Shown: one piece after another, positions 26,697-35,479 of the stretch
How positions within the stretch are numbered: position 1 is the stretch's first letter
How the letters are laid out: each line of letters opens with the position of its first letter
From: Candidatus Cloacimonetes bacterium HGW-Cloacimonetes-3
GTDB taxonomy: Bacteria; Cloacimonadota; Cloacimonadia; Cloacimonadales; Cloacimonadaceae
DNA: 63,132 bases
NCBI GenBank assembly: GCA_002840645.1
Contig: PHBO01000012.1
Span: forward strand, 1-63,132
Direction: 5' to 3'
Made by a program: the position numbers and the translations under genes
Notes under the pieces: generated by a model
Databases searched by the model: none
Told to the model about the DNA's origin: nothing
What the model saw: the letters and a program-made list of their open reading frames with translations, nothing else

Positions 26697-28043
26697 ATGG
26701 AAATTAGTGTTCTTATTCTCGATGACGAACAGCGCATCATCCACGAGCTTAGTGAGTTTCTGGTTCGCAAGGGCTTTGCGGTAAAAACTGCCCAGACTCC
26801 CACTGCTGCATTCAAACTGCTTAATCAGGAGCAATTTGATGTGCTGATTCTGGATATCCGACTCCCCGAAATGGATGGACTTCAGGTGCTGAAACTGGTG
26901 AAGGCAGATCACCCTGATTTGGAGGTTATCCTCATTTCCGGGCATGGCGATATGGATACTGTAATCGAGGCATTGCGCTGTGGTGCAACGGATTTCCTTA
27001 AGAAACCATTCCGCCAGACCGAACTGATGATTGCCATCGAGCGTACGACGAAGTTCATCAATCTGCAGCGCAACCTAAGCCGCTTAACCGACGATAACTC
27101 GCTAATCACCAAAGAGCTGGAACGCAGAGTGGAGAAGAACTTCATCGGCAATAGCGCAGTGATCCGCAAGCTTTTGGAAGATACCATCCATCTGGCAAGC
27201 TTTGCCGATACTCCCATCATCATCAGTGGAGAGAGCGGCACCGGCAAGGAGATAATAGCACGCATAATTCACTATGCAAGCCCGCGTAAGGATAAGAAGT
27301 TCTGTCCCATAAACTGCGCTGCTTTGCCAGAAACATTGCTGGAAAGCGAGTTCTTCGGATATAAGAAGGGCACCTTTACCGGTGCTTTGCAGGACAAGAA
27401 GGGCTATCTGGAATTAAGCGCAGGTGGTACCATCTTTTTGGATGAGATCGCCGATATGCCCCCAAATCTGCAATCTAAACTGCTGCGGGTGCTGGAAGAG
27501 AAGAAGTTTATGAAGATCGGGACAAACATGGAAGTCCCCGTTGATGTGCGCTTCGTGGCTGCCACAAACAAGGATTTAGGCAAGCTGATGCAAGACGAAA
27601 GTTTCCGCAAAGATCTTTTCTACCGCCTATCGGCATATCAGATAATTATCCCCCCCCTTCGGGAGCGAACTGAAGATATTGAGCCCTTGCTAAACTACTT
27701 TATCAGCTATTTTTGTGAGCTTAACCGCATTCCCATCCCCAAAGTTGACCCCTTGCTGCTGAAAGAAATCGTGCTATACTCCTTCCCGGGAAATGTGCGT
27801 GAACTGAAGAATCTGGTAGAGCGTGCCCTTATCATTAACCGTAGCGGAACCTTAACCACCGACGATTTCCCCATGTTTTCCTCTGACGACAGCCCCGTGG
27901 AGTCAACTTTGGATCAAATTCAGATTGCCCAGATAAAAAAGGCACTCCAGGAGGCAGATAATAACCAAAGTCAGGCTGCTATTGCCTTGGGCATCTCCAG
28001 ATTTACCCTGATACGTAAGATTCGCAAATACAATATAGAGTAA
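26697..28043 (+). CDS. NtrC-family sigma-54-dependent response regulator
   Basis: This 448-residue activator contains a receiver domain (residues 1-120, phospho-acceptor Asp53 in LILDIRLPEMDG) and a AAA+ central domain. Walker A GESGTGKE begins at residue 178, and the sigma-54 contact loop GTFTGA is at 225-230 (GAFTGA in most homologues). A Fis-type helix-turn-helix closes the protein (QSQAAIALGISRFTLIRKI). It forms a two-component pair with the TPR kinase. Its targets would have -24/-12 promoters; I found no convincing one next to this pair. Confidence 0.94.
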   Translation: MEISVLILDDEQRIIHELSEFLVRKGFAVKTAQTPTAAFKLLNQEQFDVLILDIRLPEMDGLQVLKLVKADHPDLEVILISGHGDMDTVIEALRCGATDFLKKPFRQTELMIAIERTTKFINLQRNLSRLTDDNSLITKELERRVEKNFIGNSAVIRKLLEDTIHLASFADTPIIISGESGTGKEIIARIIHYASPRKDKKFCPINCAALPETLLESEFFGYKKGTFTGALQDKKGYLELSAGGTIFLDEIADMPPNLQSKLLRVLEEKKFMKIGTNMEVPVDVRFVAATNKDLGKLMQDESFRKDLFYRLSAYQIIIPPLRERTEDIEPLLNYFISYFCELNRIPIPKVDPLLLKEIVLYSFPGNVRELKNLVERALIINRSGTLTTDDFPMFSSDDSPVESTLDQIQIAQIKKALQEADNNQSQAAIALGISRFTLIRKIRKYNIE

Positions 28044-28098
28044 TTCCCTGCTTGTTTTCTGCTTTCCGGTCACGAGCCGATCGGTATCTGACCGGGAG

Positions 28099-28133
28099 TT
28101 CATCGGGCTTTTGCCCGTTCAATGCCCGATGAA
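28099..28133. terminator. Hairpin after the two-component operon
   Basis: TTCATCGGGC (28099-28108) and GCCCGATGAA (28124-28133) are perfect inverted repeats with a 15-base loop, 56 bases after the regulator stop. No T-tract follows, so it may be a processing or stabilising element rather than a true terminator. Confidence 0.4.
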
Positions 28134-28229
28134 CCCTCTTTCGGAACTGCTTCGGACAGCAGGGAAAAAGCTGGCAATCACGGCTCAAACAAAGTTGTAT
28201 CCTTTTATATGTGAGTGTGTTGAAATATC

Positions 28230-28235
28230 TTGACA
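28230..28235 (+). promoter_or_regulatory. Candidate -35 box for the 28296 gene
   Basis: CTTGACA 60 bases before ATG 28296, with TAATCG at 17-base spacing. Confidence 0.35.
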
Positions 28236-28295
28236 AGATAATAACCGTAAATTAATCGTGTCCTGTACTTAAAGTATATACTACTTGGGGGATAT

Positions 28296-29588
28296 ATGAA
28301 AGTAAAGGCTATTATTGATTTCCAAAAGCACGTGGGAACTTTATTTCTTACAGTGCTTCTCTTGTTACCAATTGGAGCTTATGCGCAGAACATCTCAACG
28401 ATAAAAAGGTTGCAACAAGTTCACTCATACTGGTCATATTTCGGTACCGGGCCGGATGGGTATGGCGCAGATACTTATCGTTTCTTATATGATTCAAACA
28501 ATAGATTTCAAATAAATTCATATCGAAGCTATGGATACATATATCAGTATGATAGTCTGTTATATAGTTGGGACCAAACGTTTGACTTTGCCGGTTATAC
28601 ACAATTTAATGCTGATCATTTCATCTATACTACTCCCACGATGTCTGGTCAAAGTGTTCGAACCTGTGTAGTTAGTAATGATGGTTATATTCTGGAAGAT
28701 AATTATAGTTACTCACCGGCACTACCTGCTTACATTGTGACTAACAAGTATGAGTACAATGCAAATATGAGGCTTGTTCAGAAACTCCGTACATACTTAC
28801 CTCAGAATATTCAATGGAAAACCATCTGCATACTGGACAGTCTCGACAGGCGGATCGAGGAGATCAGCTATAAATCTGTGGATTCAATCAATTGGGTCCC
28901 CAGCCAGAAAATACAATATAGCTATACGGGCGAGCAGTCCCCTACGCCGTGCGAGTTTGAGAAGTGCAATTTGTACTTACCTGATTGTTCTTTTTATTAC
29001 AATTCGGGCAATTGGGGCCAAGACATTTACTTCTTAAACTATGCTCAATCTCTCTATATCTGTGATAACTGGTCAATGGGTGACATCACACTGTATGATT
29101 ACTACAATCAGGAATGGGCTCAATATTGGGAAGGAACTACGGGCTTTTACCATGGCGCAAATGGTTACTATGCAAGTTTCCCTTACGGGGCCTATGTGTG
29201 GGACCATAGCGGCATGCCTATAAGTATCTCAGGGGCAGAAGAAGGTACTAATACTTACGAATATATCTTTACTGCACCTTCCGGGTTGGAAGATAATCAC
29301 GAAAGCGTGCCAAGTGCCTTTAGCATTGCCGCCTACCCCAATCCTAACCGTGGAGAAACACAGCTTGTAATTAACTCTGATAAGCATGAACAGCTCAGGA
29401 TTTGCACTTATAACATCCGTGGGCAAAAAGTGAAAGAGGAGACGTTAAGCACAACACCTTCAGCAAGCACTACCGTGCAATGGCAAGCTACAGATATGCA
29501 GAATAAGCCGCTTCCAAATGGAGTATACCTGCTTAGCATCATAAGCGGAAGCCACAGGGAAGTGAAGAGGATAACTGTAGCTAAATAA
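28296..29588 (+). CDS. Secreted protein with type IX-like C-terminal sorting domain
   Basis: This 430-residue exported protein has a signal peptide (hydrophobic core LFLTVLLLLPIGAYA). The body of about 310 residues is rich in Y, S and N, with YxYDSL/YEYN-type strands reminiscent of YD or RHS-like surface repeats. I cannot assign a function to it. The last ~80 residues are a sorting domain with AAYPNPNRGETQLVI, TYNIRGQKVKEETL and LPNGVYLLSI. It is the second sorting-domain cargo in the window. It follows the two-component operon and is convergent with the flavoprotein gene. Confidence 0.82.
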   Translation: MKVKAIIDFQKHVGTLFLTVLLLLPIGAYAQNISTIKRLQQVHSYWSYFGTGPDGYGADTYRFLYDSNNRFQINSYRSYGYIYQYDSLLYSWDQTFDFAGYTQFNADHFIYTTPTMSGQSVRTCVVSNDGYILEDNYSYSPALPAYIVTNKYEYNANMRLVQKLRTYLPQNIQWKTICILDSLDRRIEEISYKSVDSINWVPSQKIQYSYTGEQSPTPCEFEKCNLYLPDCSFYYNSGNWGQDIYFLNYAQSLYICDNWSMGDITLYDYYNQEWAQYWEGTTGFYHGANGYYASFPYGAYVWDHSGMPISISGAEEGTNTYEYIFTAPSGLEDNHESVPSAFSIAAYPNPNRGETQLVINSDKHEQLRICTYNIRGQKVKEETLSTTPSASTTVQWQATDMQNKPLPNGVYLLSIISGSHREVKRITVAK

Positions 29589-29657
29589 TCAGTTAATACT
29601 GCTCTCTGAAACTTAGCTCCGGGAATCAACAGGGAAAAGTGCTGTATAAATGGGGGA

Positions 29658-30767
29658 TTATCCTTCCCGGTATTCTGCCTCTAATTGTTCAAATACTTCG
29701 TGCACGCTGACAATTTCGTTGTTTTTATAGCCATTTACACCGGAACAGCATACGCCCTCGTCTATATGACCGGACTGCGCATTTACCAGTGCTTTGGCGA
29801 TGCAAAAGGACACGCTTTTATAATCGCAGGTATGAAGGCATTTGTAATAGCAGGCAATCGGCTTGTTCTCTCCGGCAATAATGCTTTTCACGAACTTGGT
29901 TTTCAGCACGCGCAGGGGTAAGCCCACCGGGCTGTGAATCACCACAATATCATCCGGTGACTTGGCATTTATGTATTGCTGTTTAAACTCCATACTGGCA
30001 TCGCATTCGTCTGTAGTGATAAAGCGAGTGCCTATTTGCGCACCGGAAGCACCCATCTCAACAAACTTGCGGATATCTGCTCCGGTTTGCACACCACCGG
30101 CAACAAACACAGGTATTTTCTTGTTATACAGCCGTTCGCATTCGTTCACCACTGCCAGCACTTTGGGAAGCTGCTGTTCCAAGTCAAACTCACTATCGCC
30201 CACCTCGTCCATCTTCACGCCCTGATGTCCGCCGCTATAAGGGCTTTCCAGCACCACCGCATCCGGCAGACAGTTATAGTTCTTGAACCACTTGCGGATG
30301 ATGATGTTCAAAGCTCTGTCCGTGGAAACGATCGGCACCAGCTTAGTAAGGCTGTTTTCTGGTCTGTATTCCGGCAGGTTAAGCGCTAATCCCGCTCCGG
30401 CAATGATAATATCAATCTTCTCTTTTATGGCAGTTTGCACCATATCGGCAAAGTTAGTTAGGGCAACCATGATATTCACCGCCAGCACACCTTTGGTAAG
30501 CTCTCTGGCTTTGCGAATCTCATTGGCAAGTGCACGCATATTGGCTTCACGGAAGTTAGTAAGGAAATCCGGCTCTCTAAAGCCCGGTGCCACGGCAGAG
30601 ATAGTTCCCACTCCGCCTTCAGTGGCAACAGCGGAAGCCAGACCTGATAGTGACACACCTATACCCATGCCGCCCTGAATTATGGGGATGTTTATTTTAA
30701 GCTCACCTATATTAATCTTCTTCATCGAGCTAAGCACATCGTGAATCGCAGGTATTGATTTAACCAT
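29658..30767 (-). CDS. Nitronate monooxygenase-type FMN oxidoreductase
   Basis: This 369-residue TIM-barrel flavoprotein belongs to the 2-nitropropane dioxygenase/FabK-like family. It shows IPIIQGGMGIGVS (residues 28-40), ASAVATEGGVGTISA, NIMVALTNFAD, the SPYSGGHQGV loop near 180 and PVFVAGGVQTGADIRKFVEMGASGAQIGTRF in shorter segments from about 219 on. A C-terminal region of about 60 residues carries a cysteine cluster (CYYKCLHTCDY, CIAKAL, GVCCSG), a variant of the family that may bind metal or cluster. Residue Met15 is an alternative start. The physiological substrate is unknown. Confidence 0.9.
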   Translation of the reverse strand: MVKSIPAIHDVLSSMKKINIGELKINIPIIQGGMGIGVSLSGLASAVATEGGVGTISAVAPGFREPDFLTNFREANMRALANEIRKARELTKGVLAVNIMVALTNFADMVQTAIKEKIDIIIAGAGLALNLPEYRPENSLTKLVPIVSTDRALNIIIRKWFKNYNCLPDAVVLESPYSGGHQGVKMDEVGDSEFDLEQQLPKVLAVVNECERLYNKKIPVFVAGGVQTGADIRKFVEMGASGAQIGTRFITTDECDASMEFKQQYINAKSPDDIVVIHSPVGLPLRVLKTKFVKSIIAGENKPIACYYKCLHTCDYKSVSFCIAKALVNAQSGHIDEGVCCSGVNGYKNNEIVSVHEVFEQLEAEYREG

Positions 30768-30870
30768 TTAGTTACCTCTTTTACAGTATACTAACCTTCA
30801 TTTATTAATCCTCAAGAATTGTCAACAATAATCGGGTAACTACCTCTGTAAATGCTTATTTAGTTTGTAG

Positions 30871-30902
30871 AAAAAAAGATACCGGCACCTTAGTACCGGT
30901 AT
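30871..30902 (-). terminator. Rho-independent terminator after the small lipoprotein
   Basis: On the minus strand, ATACCGG (30902-30896) pairs with CCGGTAT (30885-30879), followed directly by seven T residues (30877-30871). It lies 41 bases past the stop of the gene at 30943. Confidence 0.75.
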
Positions 30903-30942
30903 TGTCTTGGCGGCTAATCAGCATGGGAATGCTATACTATGT

Positions 30943-31206
30943 TTAATTACCTTTGTGTTTACCCTTGTTTTTGTGGTGCTTTGGTTTCTTATTGGATTCT
31001 TTGATTTGATTTACGATGATCACGTTGTTCGTAACGTTATCAATGTAATAAACCTGCCGGTAACGAACTCCGCTAACCCAAACAATTCTTTGCTTATGGC
31101 GCGGTGGTTGTTTCCGTTCCACTGTGTTAAAAGTACAGCTGCTGGTAGAAGCTATTATCACCAGTAACAACAGGCTTGCAAGTGTAGATAGTATTCTGTT
31201 TCTCAT
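30943..31206 (-). CDS. Small basic lipoprotein
   Basis: This 87-residue protein has a lipoprotein signal peptide (LASLLLLVIIASTSSC, lipobox STSSC) followed by a short beta-rich part (IVWVSGVRYRQVYYID). The C-terminus is very basic (KKPKHHKNKGKHKGN). AAGGAGGG precedes the ATG by 5 bases and a terminator follows, so it is a genuine single-gene unit. Function unknown; the cationic tail suggests binding to nucleic acid, LPS or peptidoglycan in the periplasm. Confidence 0.75.
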   Translation of the reverse strand: MRNRILSTLASLLLLVIIASTSSCTFNTVERKQPPRHKQRIVWVSGVRYRQVYYIDNVTNNVIIVNQIKESNKKPKHHKNKGKHKGN

Positions 31207-31423
31207 AAACCCTCCTTAATTGGGAGTCTTAACTACATAGTAACCGATACCAGACTAAAAGCAAATTATAATTTATTGTGTTACACTTAGTTAGCCTGCC
31301 TTAGTCATTTGCCAGTATTGTTTATTACAGGCTACAGAATTCCTTGTCTGATGAATAAGTTTTGCTAAATGCTAAATTGAGACTACATTGTAATCATAAA
31401 CAAATAAATGAGGCGGTGTTATC

Positions 31424-31777
31424 ATGCCAAGACAAATTACTGTGGAATTGAAATGCAGATACTGTGGAGAATCCTTATCTGATGAGTCTCATCTTGTGGA
31501 CGGAAACCCCGGGATAAAGCTGAAAGTTACTACCGGTAATGCAAGCTCTGTCGTTTGGTTATCTTCCATCTTCGGAAGCAACAATCTGGAAAGCGAGTTG
31601 CAATTCGCTAAAGGTGAAATTGTAGAGTTTGCTTGCCCGCATTGCTCTGCCCCGCAAAGCACCGGTAAGAAATGTGATGTATGTGGAGCACCCGTCGCCC
31701 TCTTCAAGCTAACCGACGGAGGGAAAGTTCGCGTCTGCTGCAGAAGCGGCTGCAAAAACATCTGGCTGGATTTGTAG
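31424..31777 (+). CDS. Small zinc-ribbon protein
   Basis: This is a 117-residue cytosolic protein. Four cysteine pairs are visible: CRYC (residues 11-14), CPHC (74-77), CDVC (86-89) and CCRSGC near 106-111, pointing to two zinc-binding knuckles. The central segment (GIKLKVTTGNASSVVWLSSIFGS) is beta-rich. I recognise no named family. GAGGCGG lies 8 bases before ATG. A short hairpin (31799-31820) follows the stop, ahead of the cobalamin riboswitch. Confidence 0.7.
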   Translation: MPRQITVELKCRYCGESLSDESHLVDGNPGIKLKVTTGNASSVVWLSSIFGSNNLESELQFAKGEIVEFACPHCSAPQSTGKKCDVCGAPVALFKLTDGGKVRVCCRSGCKNIWLDL

Positions 31778-31869
31778 AATACCATCTTTTTGCTGTGCCC
31801 TTGAGTGTTATTGCTCAAGGAATCCCTTGACTGTTTCCTTGCCGGTAATTTCCTTAACCCTGTGACTTG

Positions 31870-32030
31870 TTGGTGCTTTGCACAAGGTAATAGGGAATTC
31901 CGTTAAATTCGGAAGCGGTCTCCGCCACTGTAAGCAGCATATTGGTTTAAGGCGTCACTGTCTTTTTGATGGGAAGGTGCTTTAGCGCGTGATAACGCAA
32001 ACCGCTGTGAGCCAGGAAACCTGCCACCAA
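31870..32030 (+). ncRNA. Cobalamin (B12) riboswitch
   Basis: The conserved elements of the cobalamin riboswitch occur in order. AATAGGGAAT is at 31889-31898, and GGAAGCGGTCTCCGCCACTGTAAGC runs from about 31911. GGGAAGG is at 31971-31977, and the B12 box GCCAGGAAACCTGCC lies at 32011-32025. TTGGTG (31870-31875) pairs with CACCAA (32025-32030) as the closing P1 stem. It ends about 80 bases before the TonB-dependent receptor ATG. By family knowledge it lowers receptor expression when adenosyl- or methylcobalamin is plentiful. Confidence 0.93.
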
Positions 32031-32112
32031 GCTTATATGTAACCCACGGTGAAATGGGTTATATCCGCTTTGTTCGTCTCAAGTCACGGAAATAATATCC
32101 GAGGTGAACAAC

Positions 32113-34284
32113 ATGAACCAGCCCTGCTGCCCCGCAAGAATGGTATTACTGCTATGTTTTACTCTGCTGCTATGCCACCAATCCCTCCACGGAATCTCGG
32201 GCAGAGTTATAGACCAGAAAGGCGAAGCTGTGGTTGGTGCCACCATATCCGACAGCAGGCATGCAGTGTACAGCGCAAGTGACGGCAGTTTCAGCATTAT
32301 CACAGAGGCAGACAGCATCTACATATCCCGCATCGGCTTCCACAAACTTGCCCTGAACACCCATAGCTACCTTTCCCCCATAACCCTTTTTACCTCGGAC
32401 ATACTCCTGCCGACCGTGTGGGTAAGAGCCGTGGAATACAAGCAAAGCAGCCCTTCCCTCAGTGCCTCTATCATCCATCCCGATACCAACGCTAAGATAG
32501 AGAGTGCCAACGAGTTATTACTTGCTAATTCCTCTTTCAGCACCACGGACACCAAGCTAACGGGAGAAAGGCAAACGGTGTCCCTGCTCGGCAGTTTTAG
32601 CCGTCACAGCCTTGTCATGCTGGATGGAGTGGTGCTAAACCCTGCCGGAGAAGCCTTTGACCTCAGCAAAATCCCCCTTGGGCAGATAAGCTATATCGAA
32701 GTAATCAAAGGCAATTCCTCCGTCTATGGCGGATCAGCAGCTATCGGAGGCATCATCCACATCCATACTCACAGTGCTTTGCGCAAACCTGCCCGGGAAG
32801 CAGCATTAAGCAGCTCTATAGGTTCTTTTGGGCTATACAAACAGGTTTACAGCACTTCCCTCAGCAAAAGCCCCTTATCTCTCAGCATGGAATACACCCA
32901 CCACACTGCCGCAAATAACTTCCCCTACAACACACCCGCTTTCTGGGCTGCCGAGCCGGAGCTGAAGCGGGTTCACAACAAAAAGACTGCCGATAGTTTC
33001 TATGCCAAAAGCAGCTATCTGAACGGCGGAACACAGATAGACTACAGCGTAAATGCCGGCAGTTTCGTCCGTCAGCTTCCCGGACCTATCAACTTTCTGG
33101 ATTTATACAACGATTCCAAGCTCACGGGTGATTACGCCCAGCACAATCTACGCGGCATGATAACGCACAATGAACTGGCTAATGAGCTGCTGTTATGGTG
33201 CAATACCGACCAAAGCATCTACAAGAATCTGTTTTCAGACCTCCCTTTCGGCAGCAGTCATTATCGCCAGAAGCAGCTTAACCGTGGCATCAAAGGCAGC
33301 AGCAATCTCAGCACGGATGCCGCCAAGCTGGGAATGAATGCCGAATACTCCGCAACTGATTACAGCTTCTACAATTACATCAACCACACAGAGATCACCG
33401 GTATGCGCGAAAACACTGCCCTGGCACTGCGAACTCAGCGCAATCTGTTTCCCTTTTATCTGGATTACAAGGTGCTTGCTGCCGTGCGCGGTGATTACAG
33501 TGATAAAAGCCTCCATCCCACCTGGCGGATAGAGAACGAGCTTAGCTTACCCATTGTCCCACAGCTTGTTATCGGTGGCTTTGCCGGCACTGCATACTCT
33601 CAGCCTTCTTTGTTCGACATGTTTTGGATTGGAGACAGCGAAACCTTTGGCAATCCTGATTTGAAGAGCGAAAGTTCTTTTGGCTACAGTGTTTACAGCG
33701 ACTTCAGCCATGCCGGAATGAAGCTGCACCTGGCATACTATCGCAACTATGTGGATGATCTTATTCAGTGGCGACAGTATTACCTTAATGGCGTTAGCTG
33801 GAAGCCCTTCAATGTGGGCAGTGCAGACCTGCAAAACCTCGAGCTGGAATCGCAACTGCAACTATACAAATGGCTTACGTGCTCCGGTGGGATCAGCTTC
33901 ACCGCTGCTTACGATGTCTCCCAAAACCCTGATGGCAGCCACTCCCCCACCTATAACAAGAAACTTGTTTACACCCCGGATACCAAAGCCACCATCAAGC
34001 TTGCCATAGGGGACGTGAAATGCGGAGCAGCCTTGCAATACAGCTACACGGGAGAGCAATATAGCACCCCAGACAACCTGATAGCACCACTGAAGGATTT
34101 CGATAACCTTGATGCCTCGCTTTTCTACCGTATCAGCTTCCCTTATCTCGATGTGCAGCTTGATCTTAAAGCCAATAACATCCTAAACAATCGCTACGAA
34201 ATCTATGCCTATATCCCGCAACCGGGATTTAACTGGTCAGCAGGTGTTAGCATCTCCACAAAGAACTATACAACAAACAATTAA
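32113..34284 (+). CDS. TonB-dependent outer-membrane receptor, probable cobalamin/corrinoid transporter
   Basis: This 723-residue receptor starts at ATG 32113 (GAGGTG 8 bases upstream), followed by a signal peptide (MVLLLCFTLLLCHQSLHG). Residues 28-105 form a carboxypeptidase-regulatory-like domain (GRVIDQKGEAVVGATI). The plug follows (VMLDGVVLNPAGEAFDLSKIP, YIEVIKGNSSVYGGSAAIGG). From about residue 235 it is a 22-strand-type barrel ending in LDVQLDLKANNILNNRYE and FNWSAGVSI. No TonB box was identified. The upstream B12 riboswitch makes corrinoid uptake (BtuB-like) the most likely role. It is the last backbone gene before the accessory region. Confidence 0.92.
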   Translation: MNQPCCPARMVLLLCFTLLLCHQSLHGISGRVIDQKGEAVVGATISDSRHAVYSASDGSFSIITEADSIYISRIGFHKLALNTHSYLSPITLFTSDILLPTVWVRAVEYKQSSPSLSASIIHPDTNAKIESANELLLANSSFSTTDTKLTGERQTVSLLGSFSRHSLVMLDGVVLNPAGEAFDLSKIPLGQISYIEVIKGNSSVYGGSAAIGGIIHIHTHSALRKPAREAALSSSIGSFGLYKQVYSTSLSKSPLSLSMEYTHHTAANNFPYNTPAFWAAEPELKRVHNKKTADSFYAKSSYLNGGTQIDYSVNAGSFVRQLPGPINFLDLYNDSKLTGDYAQHNLRGMITHNELANELLLWCNTDQSIYKNLFSDLPFGSSHYRQKQLNRGIKGSSNLSTDAAKLGMNAEYSATDYSFYNYINHTEITGMRENTALALRTQRNLFPFYLDYKVLAAVRGDYSDKSLHPTWRIENELSLPIVPQLVIGGFAGTAYSQPSLFDMFWIGDSETFGNPDLKSESSFGYSVYSDFSHAGMKLHLAYYRNYVDDLIQWRQYYLNGVSWKPFNVGSADLQNLELESQLQLYKWLTCSGGISFTAAYDVSQNPDGSHSPTYNKKLVYTPDTKATIKLAIGDVKCGAALQYSYTGEQYSTPDNLIAPLKDFDNLDASLFYRISFPYLDVQLDLKANNILNNRYEIYAYIPQPGFNWSAGVSISTKNYTTNN

Positions 34285-34320
34285 GCCTGCCTATAGCCAC
34301 AACCTAAATCCCTTGCAACG

Positions 34321-34481
34321 TGACAACGAAATCTGCAAATTGTGCAGCGAAATCTGCAAACTGTCGCATCCTTATGCATCGTATGACATCCTTAACAAGA
34401 CCCTATTGAGCAGTTTTGACAGGATTTTTGCAAATCAGATCACCTAAATTTGCAAATTGTGACAGGATTATTGCAATTGAG
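34321..34481. repeat. Four direct repeats at the island edge, possible transposon end
   Basis: Four direct copies of a ~21-nt motif begin at 34321 (TGACAACGAAATCTGCAAAT), 34343 (TGCAGCGAAATCTGCAAACT), 34417 (TGACAGGATTTTTGCAAATC) and 34460 (TGACAGGATTATTGCAATTG). The consensus is roughly TGacAnsgAaatcTGCAAAT. They start 37 bases after the receptor stop codon. Multiple 20-22 nt direct sites beginning near a terminal TG are typical of transposase-binding ends of Mu/Tn7-class elements. The matching end beyond the transposase gene would lie outside the window. Confidence 0.5.
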
Positions 34482-34797
34482 TTGTGCTATGAATGCGTAA
34501 CAATTGTACAAGACCGCCATTGTCCGAATGTTTGTACAAATGTCGGTCGGAAAATTGAGTGAAAATGAAAACAGGTCTAGCCCACCGTACAAATGAAAGG
34601 CGGTCATAGGGATGTACTTGGTTTGCAAATTGTTGCCATAACTTTGAAAGCTATCACAACAGAGATTTTTGGTAAAGCATTTTAGCTTGTGGATATGAGC
34701 AGAGTGAACAAAAGTTCAGTGATAGTCATGATTAGGTAAATCTAATCAATTGAAAAGTGATTTCCCCAGTTAGCTTAGGCAACTATGTATCGGTCAC

Positions 34798-34828
34798 GGA
34801 ATGCATTATACCTAGAATAATGCGTTCC
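34798..34828. repeat. Hairpin GGAATGCATTAT/ATAATGCGTTCC
   Basis: Twelve-base arms (34798-34809, 34817-34828) with one mismatch and a 7-base loop, in gene-free DNA. Role unknown; it could be an old transposon terminus. Confidence 0.45.
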
Positions 34829-34975
34829 AAACAGACCTTCTTTGCTTGGTGCCACTAATAAAAAGATATGGAGGGTTATAGAACACAGGAGCCTTTTAAT
34901 CTGGCATAAAATGAACTGATCAGGGTGACAGCCTTTAAGGGTGAAGTTAAGCTGAAAGACTTGCTATAATGCACC

Positions 34976-35196
34976 TTTAACGAGATTAGCGTATATCTGG
35001 ATTTCCCCTCAGCCTATTTGAGCAGGAAAAGTGCAACAACTATCTTGAGCGGTTGAATCAAAACCTGCGACAGAGAGATAAGTGCAACCGTATCTTTTCT
35101 GAGGAAAGATGTTGTTTCCGAATGATGAGAGCTATCTTGCAAGGATACTCAGAAGACTGGAGAGATGGTAAGATATGCATGGCAGAGCTTTTTTAA
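34976..35196 (+). pseudogene. Remnant of an IS256/Mutator-type transposase C-terminus
   Basis: Reading from 34976 gives FNEISVYLDFPSAYLSRKSA. After a frameshift near 35035 it continues NNYLERLNQNLRQRDKCNRI, then FSEERCCFRMMRAILQGYSEDW to a stop at 35194-35196. This follows the C-terminal pattern of IS256-family transposases (DFP..., TN.LERLN.E.RRR..V..IFP.E.S..R...A.L.E..EEW). The remaining ~350 residues are absent, so it is a dead fragment. It shows that other insertion sequences have passed through this junction. Confidence 0.55.
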
Positions 35197-35479
35197 AAAC
35201 CAGAGCTTAGAACCAAACACTACCTATGTTTCTGTTTGCTCGCGACGGACGGAAGCCCTGCACCACGAGCTCCGTTGGGCTTCAATTGGTCATTGCCAGG
35301 CATCAGCATGAAAAAGAACTTGACCCTTAGAATATGATTGGAAACTATGCATCCGGTCGTTTGAACTAAAATAGAATGTGAGTAGCGAGAGCAGTAGGAT
35401 GTTCTCAAATACCATTAAACTATGAGTTGGAATTTCCACCAACATTATTGACTCAACATGCCGTTATGGAGTAAGCGCA

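Larger units (their letters stand above)
34285..35479. other. Junction region between backbone and accessory DNA
   Basis: This is about 1.2 kb without an intact gene, A/T-rich. In order it holds four direct repeats (34321-34481) and a further TTGCAAATTG at 34623, two TTGTACAA/TTTGTACAAA palindromes (34505, 34531) and a GACCGCC/GGCGGTC inverted pair (34512-34518, 34599-34605). A hairpin (34798-34828) and a decayed IS256-type transposase end (34976-35196) follow. Nothing further is recognisable from 35197 to 35479. Confidence 0.6.

Noticed and set aside
34321-34481. CRISPR array or plasmid-type iterons
   Set aside because: Copies are irregularly spaced (22, 74 and 43 bases) and degenerate, with no cas or replication-initiator gene nearby.
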